A stretch of DNA of 64,000 nucleotides from Chondrilla cf. caribensis (Eukaryota > Porifera > Demospongiae > Chondrillida > Chondrillidae). Shown here piece by piece: positions 1-13,900 of the stretch. Numbering within the stretch: position 1 is the stretch's first letter; each line of letters opens with the position of its first letter. The position numbers and the translations under genes are program-made. The notes under the pieces are model-generated. The model worked only from the letters and a program-made list of their open reading frames with translations. It had not been told where the DNA came from and did not search any database. The stretch is taken from assembly GCA_964020155.1 (NCBI GenBank), contig OZ026567.1:2224930-2288929 (forward strand). The letters run 5' to 3'.

Positions 1-1037
1 GGGCTAATGTTGGTTGAATGGAATCACCGTGGCAACTAACCACAGGCCACAAGGCTTTTGTAGTTAGCAGGACTTATTTCTACTTCATAGTGGCCATGCT
101 TATGGTGACCAGTCTCCAATAGGTCAACTATCCAAGCGGTGTGAAGTAACCACAGAAAGCTGTTTTGTCCTTGTTAGCATCAGATGTCCTTTATACTGTC
201 CATCCACTGAAGATAAGAGCCGTGGTTTGAGTAAAGCGTCAACAACTGATGGAGACCCTTGTAACCTCATTAACGGCTGAGGGGGACCTATAGTTGGATA
301 GAAATTTTCACCATGTCCTGGCTAGGGACTGATGTTGGTTGAATGGAATCTCCATGCATGTTACCAAAACAGCTGTCTGTACATGGCTCCAACTGCTCAG
401 ATTGCCAATCAGAAGGAGACAGGTCACCATGGCAACCATTAAGTGGACACAAGTCCTTCTAAAGTATAGTATGTACGTGATATTGTACATGTAATGTACA
501 TGCCATGTAGCTTTGTGGTTGGTTGCCACAGTGATTCAACTCAACCATACTCATTTTCAATGTATCCACGGATTTTCGCTAATTTCACGAGTGAGCTTTA
601 CTCATGTCTCTTAGCCTCACTTAGTTTCATTTGTCCATTACATATTCCATTTATATAGCCAATAGCCGAGAATGTGACAAAGAAGAAGAACACACATTTG
701 AGGATCCTGACTCCATTCTGATGGAGCAACTCAGGCATGGAACAGGGGCTTATTCCATCATAACTCCCGGTGTCAGTTGAAATACAAGTGTAATTGACTT
801 TTGGTCTGAACACAAATACACACACACGCGCGCGCACGCACACACGCACACACACACGCACGCACACAAACACACACACACGCACAAACACACACGAAAC
901 ACTAATATACTTTCATCCACTCACATAAATGCATGTGGCAGCTTTAATAGCAAACCTACAATGTACACACATGCACACACCATAAGGAGAATTAAGTTAC
1001 ATGTAATTTCTACAAACTTTTTTATTTTGCAATGCAG
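1..1037. other. Intron or upstream DNA of the kinase gene; no exon recognised
   Basis: I see no coding exon here. It is probably intron of the kinase gene that ends at 6302, because the first visible exon opens at a clear splice acceptor. A short motif around GTTGGTTGAATGGAATC occurs near 9-26 and again near 332-349, and GGTCACCATGGCAACC-like sequence follows each, so an old direct repeat about 320 bases apart is present. A (CA)n tract rich in CG steps lies at about 817-890. Confidence 0.6.
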
Positions 1038-1383
1038 GCAGTTGCAGAGTACGCTGGACTAAATAACACAATTGAAAGTGATGTAGAAATTGCACTTGCA
1101 AGACAGCTGCACGAGAAAAACGAAGTTGAGGGTGTTGATTATTGGGAACCTGCTGGGAATATAGAGACAATCCTGGTTCAAATGAACAAGGCTCAATTGC
1201 TTGAGATACCAAGAACCCTAATTCAGTATGTATATTATATTATCATATATACTGTAAGAAGTGTTCCACATTGTATCATTATAGATACTACTACTGTAAT
1301 ATCCATCATAACTCCCGGGATCAGTTGAAATACAAGACTAGTGTAATTGACTTTTTGGTCTAAACACAAACACACAGACACAG

Positions 1384-1446
<63 letters not shown>

Positions 1447-1590
1447 GTCATGCTTAAACACGCACACAAAGCACATACATACCATCTATGTACACACCCA
1501 CACATGCATGCACGCACATGCACACATACGCACGCACACACACGCACACACACACAAACACACCTGAAACACTATTATACATTCATCCAC
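755..1590. repeat. Direct repeats flanking the first visible kinase exon
   Basis: A segment beginning CATAACTCCCGG, then CAGTTGAAATACAAG and a (CA)n tract, and ending near TTCATCCACTCACA, occurs at about 757-930 and again at about 1303-1590. The two copies bracket exon 1038-1225 and differ mainly in CA-tract length. The arrangement looks like a local duplication that could drive unequal exchange and remove or duplicate the exon. Confidence 0.7.
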
Positions 1591-3086
1591 TCACAATATC
1601 ACATTTTCACTCTGAAATAGATCTCGTGGATAATGAATAATTATTATACAATTTTATATTACCTTTCAAATTCATAATTGACAGATTGAGTATAGTATGG
1701 TATCATTATTATTGTTACAGTTTCTTTAATTTATATTGTTGCAGTTATTATCCTCTCCATTGGTCTAGCAATTAATTTTAAGTATTATTAATGCAGTCTG
1801 TCAGATGTTATTGGAGAAGGTGAGTTTGGTGAGGTTTGGAAGGGTACTTGGATGTCTCCTAATGGAGCAATGGATGTAGCAGTGAAGGTGCTCAAGGACT
1901 GTCATGAGGCTGGAAATCAAGAGTCTCAACAAGTCAAGTTGTTGACAGAAGCAGCAATCATGGGGCAGTTCCTGCACCCGAACATTGTGCGTTTGTTTGG
2001 TCTGGTGACAATCACCCAACCAGTGAGTGACTATTATAATGAGAAGCAATTATTATATTTATAAGATTCTAAAATCTTCATTTGATTTAATAGTAATATG
2101 AAATTTTATATTTAAAAATGATATGCAGTACATGCATGATTGCAATTACACACCTAGTATTAAATACACATTACATGGAATTATTGCCCACACTATAACC
2201 ACAGTGTCAATAATGGCCTATGCTAATAATATAATGGTACGTACCTAGTATATTTATAGACAGTTGCCACCTTTCAGCAACATGCAGGCATCCTTCAGAG
2301 TAGAGTGTAATCATACAGAAATTATGAATAGTCGACATTTAGGTCAAAAATTAATGGACGTGACCCAGCTCATCTTAATCCACTTACGAATTATAAATGT
2401 TTCTCGATTAAGTACAATAACTAATCTATACTCCACCTCTTTGACTACTTTTCAATAAAATAGCCAATGCCACAGACACACACACATACATGCTTGTCCA
2501 CCACAACCCTACTATAATGAGTTGATAAATTATAATTTAATGTCTGAGATCTTGTCAATTTTCCAGAGCATGATGATGATCATGGAATATTTGGGTGGAG
2601 GAAACCTGAAGGTACATTTACAGATGCTGAAGCTCGGGTATGTACAACAATATATGTAAAATACATTACAAATATAGTATTATTATTATTATTATGAATG
2701 TGATGTAGTCCCAACAGGTATCTTTTGGGGAATCCATTGTTGAACTTCTGTGAACAAATAGCCTGTGGAATGAGCTATTTGTCCAAAAAGGGATACATCC
2801 ACAGGGACCTTGCTGCTAGGAATGTTCTTCTGGATAGCACCTCCAACTGTAAGGTACAGAGTAGATTCTACGAATAACTGCAGATCGGTATGAGGTATTC
2901 ACTGTAATTGTGCAGCAGTTTAGCATGGAGTACAATTGGGTAGTAGTATTTACATTAATATCACATGTGAATCAACAGTGTCAATGAAATGATTTTATAC
3001 AATTAACATGATTTTCAAATTGTTTTAATTTGTATCAAATCCATTTATTATTATACATAAAGTTGACATAAATTGCTATACACAGT

Positions 3087-3122
<36 letters not shown>

Positions 3123-6100
3123 TCACTATATTATTGTAATTGACATGACATAATTATCTTTACGTACACTATATATTATATATACTTATTCTGCAGATTT
3201 CAGACTTTGGGATGTCAAAAACCACCAACAACTCCAAGTCAGAGTATTACTTCACTTCTGGAGGCACCATTCCTCTAAAGTGGACTGCTCCTGAGGTACA
3301 TAACACAATCATAATATTGATAAGGCAGCTGTAGACAATAATACTGACCTACTTGAAAGCCTGGTCCTCCAATGACATAGTTGTATATGTGCTATTATTA
3401 ATATTCCCTAACCTTAGGTCAGAGCTCTCAAAATCAATTTAGTGAGCATTAGATGGAAATTTGTGCACAATAACAATTAACCATCTCTAATAATGTATTT
3501 GTCATGTACAGTATGCATATACATACATAGATTGGTCCAGATCGTTTTGTTCTTACCAGTTATGACCAATATAGGCCTCACAGCTGTGTATTCATGAATA
3601 GCATCTTCATGTATAACTGATGACCTGAAAATTTAGGCAGGTAATCATGGTGCTTGAGTCATCATGCCATCATATGTATGTATAATATCATGTACGTATT
3701 ATATACAGTACGATATATGTACATATATCCGTTGAATTCAATTTATGACACCTACTTACTTAGATTTACTTAAATCATTTAAATGTACTTAAATGTGACA
3801 CCTTAATTGCACAACAGTTATGTGGACTGCATTTCACAATCGTGATTTAGGCCCAACAGTCAGGACAATCATCTCTGAAACACAACACCCTAGCACACAT
3901 ACCAAACTTGAAGAGTCACTGATACAAAGTATCAACACGTGCATTACTATAACTACGAAGCCTGAATTGATTAGTAAAAGAACACGTTAATTTGTAGCAT
4001 TCTGTGTAAATGTGACATGCATGAGTCAGCGTTTCAACTGTATCTGCTCCAAAATACGTACATAATATTTGCAATCAATTATTGATGCATGTACAGTTCT
4101 TCACTGATTGCTACAGTCATGGCTTATCTCACACTGCAGGTTGATGAGAGAATACCAATAACCAGCCATTTCCTTGTCATATGCCACTGTGCCCTTATAT
4201 ATTATTATTTTGCTACTTATCCTAATTTTCATGTATAACGTCATATGTATGTATGTAGTATAATCATACTACTCACATACTGCAGGCTGTGCTTGAGAGG
4301 AAATACAGCACGGACAGTGATGTGTGGAGTTACGGGATGTTGCTGTATGAGATATGGTCACTTGGAGAAAGTCCCTTTCAAAATATAGGACCAATTGATG
4401 TGAGTGAGCAAAATCTATAAAAAAGAAATTTAGTTATCATAATCTCCCATATATATGCAGGGCCGGCGCAACTGGTACGGCTACTACGGCCATGGCCGTA
4501 CCACTTTTTGACCATGGCCTTAAAAAATTAAAATGTCACTAACATGGCATCAACCAAAGATATGATAACCTTAACTGAATATTATTAGTCTAACATTGGT
4601 AAATGTAACATTGGCCCTCTTACAGAGAATTTCGTTCACAATTTCTTTCAAACTAAGCTTCATTATCTGGTACTATGCTCGAAGTCGCCATGATATCTAT
4701 TGCGCAACTTCTAAAACGCCGATTTTGAATGCCGAGACTAAGAAATTTGGCTGAAATTCGTGCGCTGAAGCTTCGTCGAAAGCGATAACTTCAGCGAAGG
4801 CTCTTCTGAACCTAAAAAAAGACACCATTACCACGTGAAACAGTAAAATTAATACAGATATGCCTCATCCATTTTTGTATAGCCACACACATGCCTAATA
4901 ATTTTAGTTTTATAATATTATTGTTATGAAAAATAGAAGGGCGGTCAGAAATTTTAGCAGGGTAGGGTGCCCTGCTAAAATGGCCTGGGGGAAACACTGG
5001 ACCGTATAATGATGCATCTAATTTCATGTCATGTAAATGCCAACACAATTCACTATGCTACGCTGATGGCCGTACCACTACCACAGAGCTTGCTCCGGCC
5101 CTGTATATGTACTATATATTATACTCTCCGTCTCCTTATTAATGTTAACATGCATTAATAGATCAGGCACACTACACCTGGTGCATCTCACACCATTCCA
5201 AGGATACAGCAGCTGAGCTAGCTTACATTACATACAAGATAATATTATCAAGACTTAATGCACAATATACTTATTTTATTGAAACAATGTCTGATTCATA
5301 TGAATATGCTATAGCATCAATACAGGCATTACTTTTATTGTGATGCTACACATTTGTATGTATACACAGATTATCACTGCCTTCAACAAACAGAGAGGCT
5401 ACATACAATCCCCTCCTACTGGATGTCCGAGGCAAATCTATAAACTAATGATTGAGTGTTGGTACGTGAACTGCATTTAATACACAAGATAAATAATAGT
5501 TACTGTATGTTCATGTAGTAGCAATGAATGTTAATAAGCCACACAACCAAGTAATCATTTAATATTTACTACACACGGAGTCCTTGATTCAATTAAATTT
5601 AAATGTATCACTTCACCAAAGATAGCCATAATTACACTACCATATACACTTATAATAGCATAGGCAATACAACTAAAGCAATTTTGGGAGGAATGACTCC
5701 TCATTAATCCACCGCTGTGCCAATTCTTTTTTCAAAGACATGAGGAATGAACAAATGACAATTCCATATTGTTTGTATAATTACGTATATTATTTGGTAT
5801 ACGGTATATGGAAAATGGTGTTGGATGATAGGCTTACTGGAAGATTTTCAAGAAATCATTGTGATTGGTAACTCCAGTCCTCTACTTGTTGTTGTTACAC
5901 ATGGTACACATGGTGCATCTTGTCTGCTATATAAGTAATAAGTGTTATACATAGTATTATTATACTGTTCCACCACTTATTATTTCTTGAAAATATGGTG
6001 CAAATTCTTGGTATCCACAATCATCTAATGCTAATAATATACCCTATTTTACTGTTTTGAAGATAACATTTGTAATGGGTATTGGTATTATCATTAGGAA

Positions 6101-6302
6101 CTTTGATCACCATGGTCGACCTTCATTTGATAACATCTCAGCAATGCTACAAGCCTTACAGGATGATCCTGACCTACTGGATGTGCCCCAAGTGGATGCA
6201 GACAAGACAGCAAACCCCACTGCTGTCAAACAGCTTGGTGGCAAACTAGAGCTAGCTGTGGATCTGTACAGAGATCTACAGGGATTTTATGTACAGTGCT
6301 AA
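1038..6302 (+). CDS. Receptor tyrosine kinase, C-terminal part (kinase domain), 5' end outside window
   Basis: Eight exons: 1038-1225, 1797-2022, 2567-2637, 2718-2853, 3197-3295, 4286-4399, 5370-5461 and 6098-6302 (stop TAA). They sum to 1131 bases, 376 residues, with GT-AG introns and matching phases. The first exon is a juxtamembrane segment ending in an EIPR motif. Then come the glycine loop (GEGEFGEV), the lysine in VAVKVLK, the helix-C glutamate in LLTEAA, the catalytic loop [11 protein letters not shown], tandem tyrosines in the activation loop (SEYYFTSGG), WTAPE, and the C-lobe DVWSYG motif. HRDLAARN and the WTAPE region mark a tyrosine kinase, and every catalytic residue is present, so it should be active. 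About 65 residues follow the kinase core. Signal peptide, ectodomain and membrane segment are not in the window, so 'receptor' is inferred from the juxtamembrane style and family resemblance. Its last two exons were copied in the tandem duplication (29036-29913). Confidence 0.9.
1366..1442. repeat. (CA)n microsatellite
   Basis: A nearly pure CA dinucleotide tract lies in intron 1 of the visible kinase gene, followed by a looser CA/CG-rich tail to about 1560. The open reading frames over it are low-complexity artefacts. Confidence 0.9.
3089..3119. repeat. (AT)n microsatellite
   Basis: A pure AT dinucleotide run lies inside the intron between the HRD exon and the DFG exon of the kinase gene. 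Confidence 0.9.
4458..5103. mobile_element. hAT-like non-autonomous DNA transposon in a kinase intron
   Basis: The element opens with CAGGGCCGG and closes with CCGGCCCTG. Subterminal GGCCGTACCACT occurs near both ends in opposite orientation. It is about 646 bases, more GC-rich at its ends than the host intron, and shows no transposase frame. The flanks are both TATATG-like, so a target duplication is plausible but not exact. The end style fits hAT elements; the superfamily call is inference. Confidence 0.65.
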
Positions 6303-7971
6303 GGACCCAAAGGAGCAGACAACAGGATACTTTAAGGTTGCGTAGTATAGAGTATCTATGCTTTGAGCATTTATGGTGTAAACATGCACAAAAAAACATA
6401 CCGATAATGCACATCCATCATCATAATCACATTTTGTTCACATCTAGATTCAGTAATATTATTGCAACAACCAAATTTGTAATCAAAGAACATTGAATAT
6501 CACTAATCTGAGCAAAAGCCGAACAAAGTTCTCGAGATTCATTCGATAATCTTTATCAGTACCGGTGTAGCCGTATTATAGTATCCTTGCTGTAATGCAC
6601 GTTTGGAATCTTTCGTCTTTAACTGACGCGTGGCCGTGGGATACAGAAGATTTAGGAGACGACGGCTCGTGAAGCGGCTCCGATGATGTTTGGTCGATCG
6701 CTAATTGGTTGTGTCGATTAAACGCCCTGAGCGAGACACCCACAAGGGCGTTTGTTTTGTTACGGTCACCCTTGTCGCGTGTTTCCTGCAGCCACAGCCC
6801 ACTGCTTGCCCCGCCCTATTCTTTGCTATTGGGGGTCAGAGATCAGAACTGAACTACAGGTCAGAAATTGAACAATCTTGCTTTGTAGATGATCGAATTA
6901 TACTAACTTGTAAATAAGCTAATCTAGAGTCCTAATAATATACACTAATAGCGGGTATCACTCCAGTTAAGCTTCGCTAGAGCACATCCAAGTACAACAG
7001 AGTTTGTTTTAAACCACCCGAACTCTAACTATCTGAATAGTCGGCTATTGAGTCGAATTCATGTCAGTGATATTGCCATGTGTCGCGTGGCCTACATCGG
7101 CGTGGAAAAGGTACGGTGTAGGCATCTCTACCGTCGATAAAATTCCTCAAAAGTCATGGTGTTGTTGATGCTTCAAACTATCGAAACCTAGGTACAGACG
7201 CTAACAATAGCCTCATTCAGCGAATCTGTCGTTGTTCTCTTTCACGAGTATAATGTCTCGCGTTGCCAATTACCAGATCCGTGTCATTCGCTAATGACAC
7301 CGATCTGGAAAATCGCCATGGCGAAACATGGACACTCCAACACTGCGTTAAAGTATCTATAGGCGAAGCAAGACTAGGTATAATCATAAACATTCAATTT
7401 TACCATGGACACCCTATTATACGTTATGTACTAAAGAGTGCATGTCTATGATGTTATGTACGTGTTCGTATAGTGTGTCTCCAGATATAATATTATGTAT
7501 AATATACAACGCTAGCTTGCTTTCGTTTCCACAGTACGGACACTTAAAATTCGGGGTTGACTGATTCACACATTATCCTACATCCACTGGACACCACTAA
7601 TAGAGAACGTGGCATTTTGCACCAGACCCTACTCCAGCTTCTGGTGTAGGAAGCAATCAGTAAAAGGGGCTGGCCACACAAGACCACCATACATAGGGGG
7701 GGGGGGGGATTGACCATGCAGTAGACACTTAAAACACAGGTCAATATTATCCGTGTTCAAAGGTGCCTGTCCCACAGTATTCTGGTGTCCCGAATGGCCC
7801 CATGTTACCCTACTTAACACAGAACATACTGTCCAGCACACTTTACATGGATGCTGAATCATGGAAAATTAAATTATTATAGTAAAATAAATCTATTTCA
7901 TGTCCTACAAGTAATGATTGTATATTTTTTATCTCGTGCAGACACAGCATAATTTGACTGGTAGGACCGCT
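6303..7971. promoter_or_regulatory. Spacer upstream of receptor A with promoter-like GC-rich block
   Basis: This spacer lies between the kinase stop and the receptor A start. The block at about 6590-6840 is richer in CG steps than its surroundings and is well kept in the paralogous spacer at about 30180-30470. It holds a hairpin with a 9-bp stem, AAACGCCCT at 6720-6728 and AGGGCGTTT at 6745-6753. An eleven-base G run lies near 7699. A splice acceptor conserved in both copies (CGTGCAG in copy 1) lies about 30 bases before the receptor ATG, so at least one untranslated 5' exon probably lies in this spacer. The promoter role is inferred from position and conservation. Confidence 0.4.
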
Positions 7972-10900
7972 ATGCTAGTGGATGTTATATGCAGTTTTAT
8001 CTTAATGGTCATCCTAATTGCTGCTCCAAAGACTGAAGCACAATGTACATGTCCTTCCACCGGATGTCCAAACAGAGAAAGTGAAAGGTAAGCTAGATGT
8101 CATGCCTGATGTCAGTAAACGAATCATGGAATACTATAATCTCAAATGGGACTGTATAAATAAAATACAAACAGAGAGTTTATTATAAATATATGATAAT
8201 ATCACAGCATGTAACAACATCCCTGGGTGAAAAAGTATATACATCACAGTCATGTTCGCCAATGAGCCTGCAGATATTTCAATACTGAATGACATTATCG
8301 TCATTTAAGGTGAATTCGCTGTCACCTATCCAACCATAGATCATGGAAGTCTTTTGTCATCCATGGTGGACTTCATGTATATACACAAATGTATAACAGG
8401 TGTCAAGTTGATTCACATATTATAGAATCAAATATCCTAACTATGCAGGCACTGTAACCCTAAGGTTTATTCTTAGACTGTTATTATTCTGAATCAACTG
8501 TGTTGTACTTTCAATTCTCCAGCGTGTGTGGCTACTTGTACTACAGTTCACAAAGCTACCAAGCACTTGTTTATTATAATGGACTATTCTATGGCAGTCA
8601 GAGTTATGAATGCAACTGCTACCTGATCATTTGTTTTAGTACATGTTACCGAAGAACAAGTAGGTAAGTGACATGTTGGAATACTCCCCCTGTACAATTG
8701 TAGATCAAGAGGCTAGATACCTGTCCTCATCTGTGTATTGCATCTTTATCATAAATTATGTCAAAAGTCTCGTTGGCTTCTTGCTCTAGAATTCTCTGCT
8801 TCATCCGCCAAATGTTTTAATCCACCACAATTCCACACATGAATATAATATTATACATGTATTAGTGAACATCCAGTCAATTAAAAAAATCAATATTCAG
8901 CCAAACTTGATAATCCACCATATTTTTATAAATCAATTTGTTACAGTAGCACATTAGCAAGAATTCACTGTAATAATTTCATTTTAATTATTGAAATGTT
9001 CAACGGTCTCTTCTGAATTACTACATGAATTTCGTCTTTAATTTTCTTCCAGCTATAGGAGGACATCCTACTACAGAACCTTTTACACACAGATTAGTAG
9101 ATGTGGAGAATCCTGTTGTAGTGGTCATCAGGCTGACTCAAGCAATCCATTAACTTGTGTCCGTAAGTCAATTCTTAACACATTTACAGAATATTGATAA
9201 ATTTTATTGATGATGCTAAAATTGTTTAACAGCTGTGTGCAGTGGAGGGTGTGCCAATGGTGGAACATGTATAAATCCTAACATATGTCAATGTGTGGAA
9301 GGATGGACTGGAGCAAACTGTGGAGAAGGTAATTTCTACAACTGTTCTCTACTGTATACCATTAAATTTACATTTACATTGATGTTGTAGATATAAATGA
9401 GTGCAGCTCAAATAATGGAGGATGCTCTGATCAATGTGTCAATACGTCTGGTTCATACACTTGTCAGTGCAGGCAATATGCCACACTGGGGAGTGACGGA
9501 CACACCTGTACATGTCCCAGTGTTGGATTCATTCAAAATGATACAACAACTACATGTGATGGTCAGTCGTGATATATGTACACGTGGGTATGTACGTATG
9601 TGAATGAGTAATTACAGTGTATATGCACACACACTGTAATGTTTTTACCATCGATCATACTGTAACAAAAGATAGTGTACATTTGTCTACACTTAGATAT
9701 TGATGAATGTGGCACAAACAATGGTGGCTGTGATCACAACTGCTACAACTCTCCTGGCAGTTACTCTTGCAGTTGTGATGAAGGCTATGAAGTACATGAT
9801 GACCTGCATCAATGTCTACGTGAGTATAATGTAATATGCTGTATACTGCATATACTGTAGACAGTGGGAGGTGGAAGCAATAAGCTGAGCAGAGAAAGGG
9901 GAAACCTGGGAATCGAAGGAATTGGTATTAACAAGGGGAACCATGGTTAGTCTCGTGTAGCCAAACGTCACATGGCTCCTATTTTTAAAATGGCTGCCTC
10001 CAACTTCACATAATTGGATTGAACTATGTGAGACTAAGTGGGTGGGACTAGCTTCCTCAGTGTTACATAATGTTAACTCCAATGCAAAGAACTCAAATAA
10101 AGTGTCTGTATAATGCTCATTATGCTGTATCAACCCACATGTAGTTTATAGACTTGTCACAGCATAGGAATTGAGATTGCAAATACGGATGTAACTTGGT
10201 TGTTGCAACTGTGTTTACAGTTTCAATTCAAGGTTGTTGACAGTGACATCCAAACAAATCATTCATTTCAAACTTGTACAACCTTGTAGCCACTTATTAC
10301 AATCTTTCTACAAGCTCAAACCAGCTTATGCAACTTTGCTACAAGCTCACATAGGCATGTACAAGCTTGTATAAGGTTGCAGTTTTCATTTGTGAGAGTG
10401 CAAGGTATTACCAAGAGAAATGATGAAGGAGTAACTGGAACTATCTTCCATGTTGATATCATCAATGTGGTGGACGGAACACAAAGGAATATAGGTGCCT
10501 AGCATACTCCCCAAAAAATTCCACTAGCACCAGTAATACTGTATGTATGCATACTTAGTCGGTGTGTCATGTATAAATTGAATCATGTCCATTTCTTGTT
10601 ATTGCAGCCATCTGTACAGGAGGCTGCATGAATGGCGGAACCTGTGTGGCTCCAGAGACATGTGATTGTGTCACAGGCTGGAATGGAACTTACTGTGAAA
10701 AAGGTTTGTTTTTGCATCTTTATTGATAATGTGCATTATTAATATGTACATATTATATATACATATTATGTACATAAACTACAGCCGTACATGATTCAAA
10801 CTAATCAATACAATCTTATCCTTATCAGACATTGATGAGTGTTCTCTTGGTACAAGTGGATGTGATCAGAATTGTCACAACTCTGCTGGTGGATATTCCT

Positions 10901-13900
10901 GTTCATGTAATAGTGGATACGCTCTTGAAGGTGACGGACACAGTTGTGCAGGTGGGTATTGTCTGTACATCCATTCATATTTACAATCAAATTATTGTGC
11001 TACAGTTGACATTCAAGATATATGTACTTGTACCCTTACATCAGCACCCACTTTGGAGGTATAGAGTACACTGGTGATGTGGTGTGTTGGTCCAGTCAAG
11101 CCATGCATGATCATTGACTATCAGGATACCAAACTATGAAAAAAGTCAATTTTATTATCAGTATTGTAAATATTGTATAGTGTCTCTAGCCGTTATTGTT
11201 CTTTGTGGTTTGCTGCTCAACAGTAGTTCCCTGACCAATGCTAAAAATGTAAATCATGGCATAAAATAATAACAATAGGTTCTAAAATTATTATTGGCAT
11301 AGGCATGCAATTGTTTCCCATCATTTTCTAATTTATGTCAACAGGACATTTCCCTGAGCCTACCCCCAGGGCCTAGTCTGGAATAGGAGTGGTAGTGCGC
11401 TATCTTACTTTGATAACCACTCGACCCAACTTCATCTGTCTGTGCATACTGTGGAGGATATTCCTAACATCTTTAAATTTCAGTCACATACTTTAACACA
11501 TGTACAGTACGTTTCAAAAAACAAACAGTAATAATCTCCTTTACCTTTTTATCAGTTAACAGTTAACCGTTAACTGTTATCTGTTAACCGTTACCGGTAG
11601 TTTTCTCATTATGCAATTATTAATACGTAACATACAGCTGCAAATTGCATAACTCACAAACGATCTTTCGAAGAGTCAGTTGACTAGATCCAAGAAGACG
11701 AGAGATGCTCCCATGTCTTTTGTACTTTGAATAATTACTCAAACACTCCCCTTCGATACATTAAGTTCTTCTTCTTCAACGATTAAGAATTTATAACATA
11801 CCATTGACGGTTATCCGTTAACGGTTATCAGTTAACGGTTACCAGAAATCGGTCAACTTTTAACCGATAAGCGTTAACTGTTATCAGATTAACAGGTAAC
11901 TTTTATCTGGTAACATTTTTTCCAAACTGTACCATACATAACCTGGAATATGTACCTCTACGTATTGATATGCATACGAACAATTATATTTTCAATTTAG
12001 TATGTACCAAAAAGCTTAAGCATTCATAATAAATACAAATACTTTATGCCTTTTTCAGATATCAATGAATGTCTTAATAACAATGGAGAATGTGGTCACA
12101 CATGTATCAATACGATTGGACGCTATTACTGTAGTTGCAGACCAGGGTACACTCTGCAGGGGAACGGCCTGTCCTGTGTTGGTGAGTCAGCAGCCACATT
12201 GAGTTTACATAAGTTCTTTATTCAATGGTATTCATGACACCATGAATGCAATTATAATCAGGAATGTTGGTTTACTAGGAATGTTAATATTATGTTATGT
12301 AGCTGTATAGCTACTTGCAATCCCCTTCAGCTGACTACACACATAGGGTAATATGAAAAAACATTTACACCCACATACAATGTAACAGTACAGTGGAACC
12401 TGCCTATTAAGACAACCCAAGAGCCTAAGGAAAGATGGTCATTGTATAGACAGATTTAAGTTGACATAGTGCAAGTGGTCTTTGATATAGGGTACACTGC
12501 AATTTTATACAGTAGGAACTGAACTAACATGAGAATTCAAGGCACTATAATTTCAGCTTTCAATCTAGTATGTAATTATACCATATGTACAGTCAATTAT
12601 ATAATAAGTAATTCACTCAGTTGTATGGTAGTGCACCCTTTAAGAGATCCCTGGTAAACGACCACCTCTCCCCTCTTATAAGACCAATTTTATTTTTCTA
12701 TTGTAAATACAGCCAAACATGTCCACATATTATTGTAGCACTTTACGTTGTACATACAGTATATTCAGTATAATATTCTCCATTCCCACACAGCCCAGCC
12801 TTGTCCACACCTGGATGCTCCTCTCAATGGGAGTATGTCTTGTACTGGTGAACATGTCACTGATGAAACATGTTCCTTCTCATGTGATCCTGGCTTTGAA
12901 TTGTTGGGTTCTTCTCAGAGACTGTGCCAGCCCAACAACACATGGACAGGAGTGAATACATACTGCAACGTCCTCCATTGCCCAGTACTGGAGCCAACTG
13001 AAGATTCCTTTATTGTAGATCCATGTGACACAGTCTACCAGTCCACCTGTATGGTGTCCTGTCTTGCAGGTTTTTACAGGGAGAATCCAGACCAAAATAA
13101 AATATCTTGTATTGTTGGCAACACATCCGACAGTGTGCAATGGACACAGAGACCTGAATGTATGGAAATCCGTCCATGTGCTCCCAATCCATGTCGTCAT
13201 AATGGGGAATGCTCTGAAGACGATGATGGGTACACTTGTGACTGTGAGGGTACAGGTTACACGGGGGAGCAGTGTCAGTGGGGACTCGTAGACCTGGAGA
13301 ATATTCCCGTATTGGTTACTAACCAAACATTTTGTTTCATCATTAGAGCCAATCCAGACATGGACTTAACAATAGCACTCTCCTCTAGTGAGTATCTTAG
13401 CATCATGCCGACAACAGTGGTATTCAACCAGGGTGTAAAGAACCACACTATATGCATATCTTCAGTGAATGAGGTCATTACTCAACTACAATTCACTCTC
13501 TCTGGTGGAGACAGTCGTCAGTTCATCATTCCTAACAGTATCACTATTGTTGTTCAAGATGCAAATGCTACCTCCACCTATGCTGAAGATAGGGCCCAGC
13601 CTGTTGGAATCCTTGAGCCTAGCTGTTGCACAGATATATCACTTAACTACACCTGTCCAACCGATAATTATCCTGTGTTATTTACATCCACTTGCTCTTA
13701 CAGTGCTTCCACTTCTCCCATTCTGATCCCAGGTATTTCCTTTGTTACTGGTCCACAACTCTCTCTTCCACTCTCTTTAAGTGCATGTACACTCGCTTCT
13801 TCCTACCAAGTGGAGCTACAGATCGAAGACCATACACAGTGCCAAGCTTGCAGTCAAATCTCATCATCAGTCACTTGCAGCTCCTCCAGATCTGGTGGTG

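Noticed and set aside
598..1553. Minus-strand frames rich in Cys-Val repeats
   Set aside because: They are translations of (CA)n tracts and carry no biological signal.
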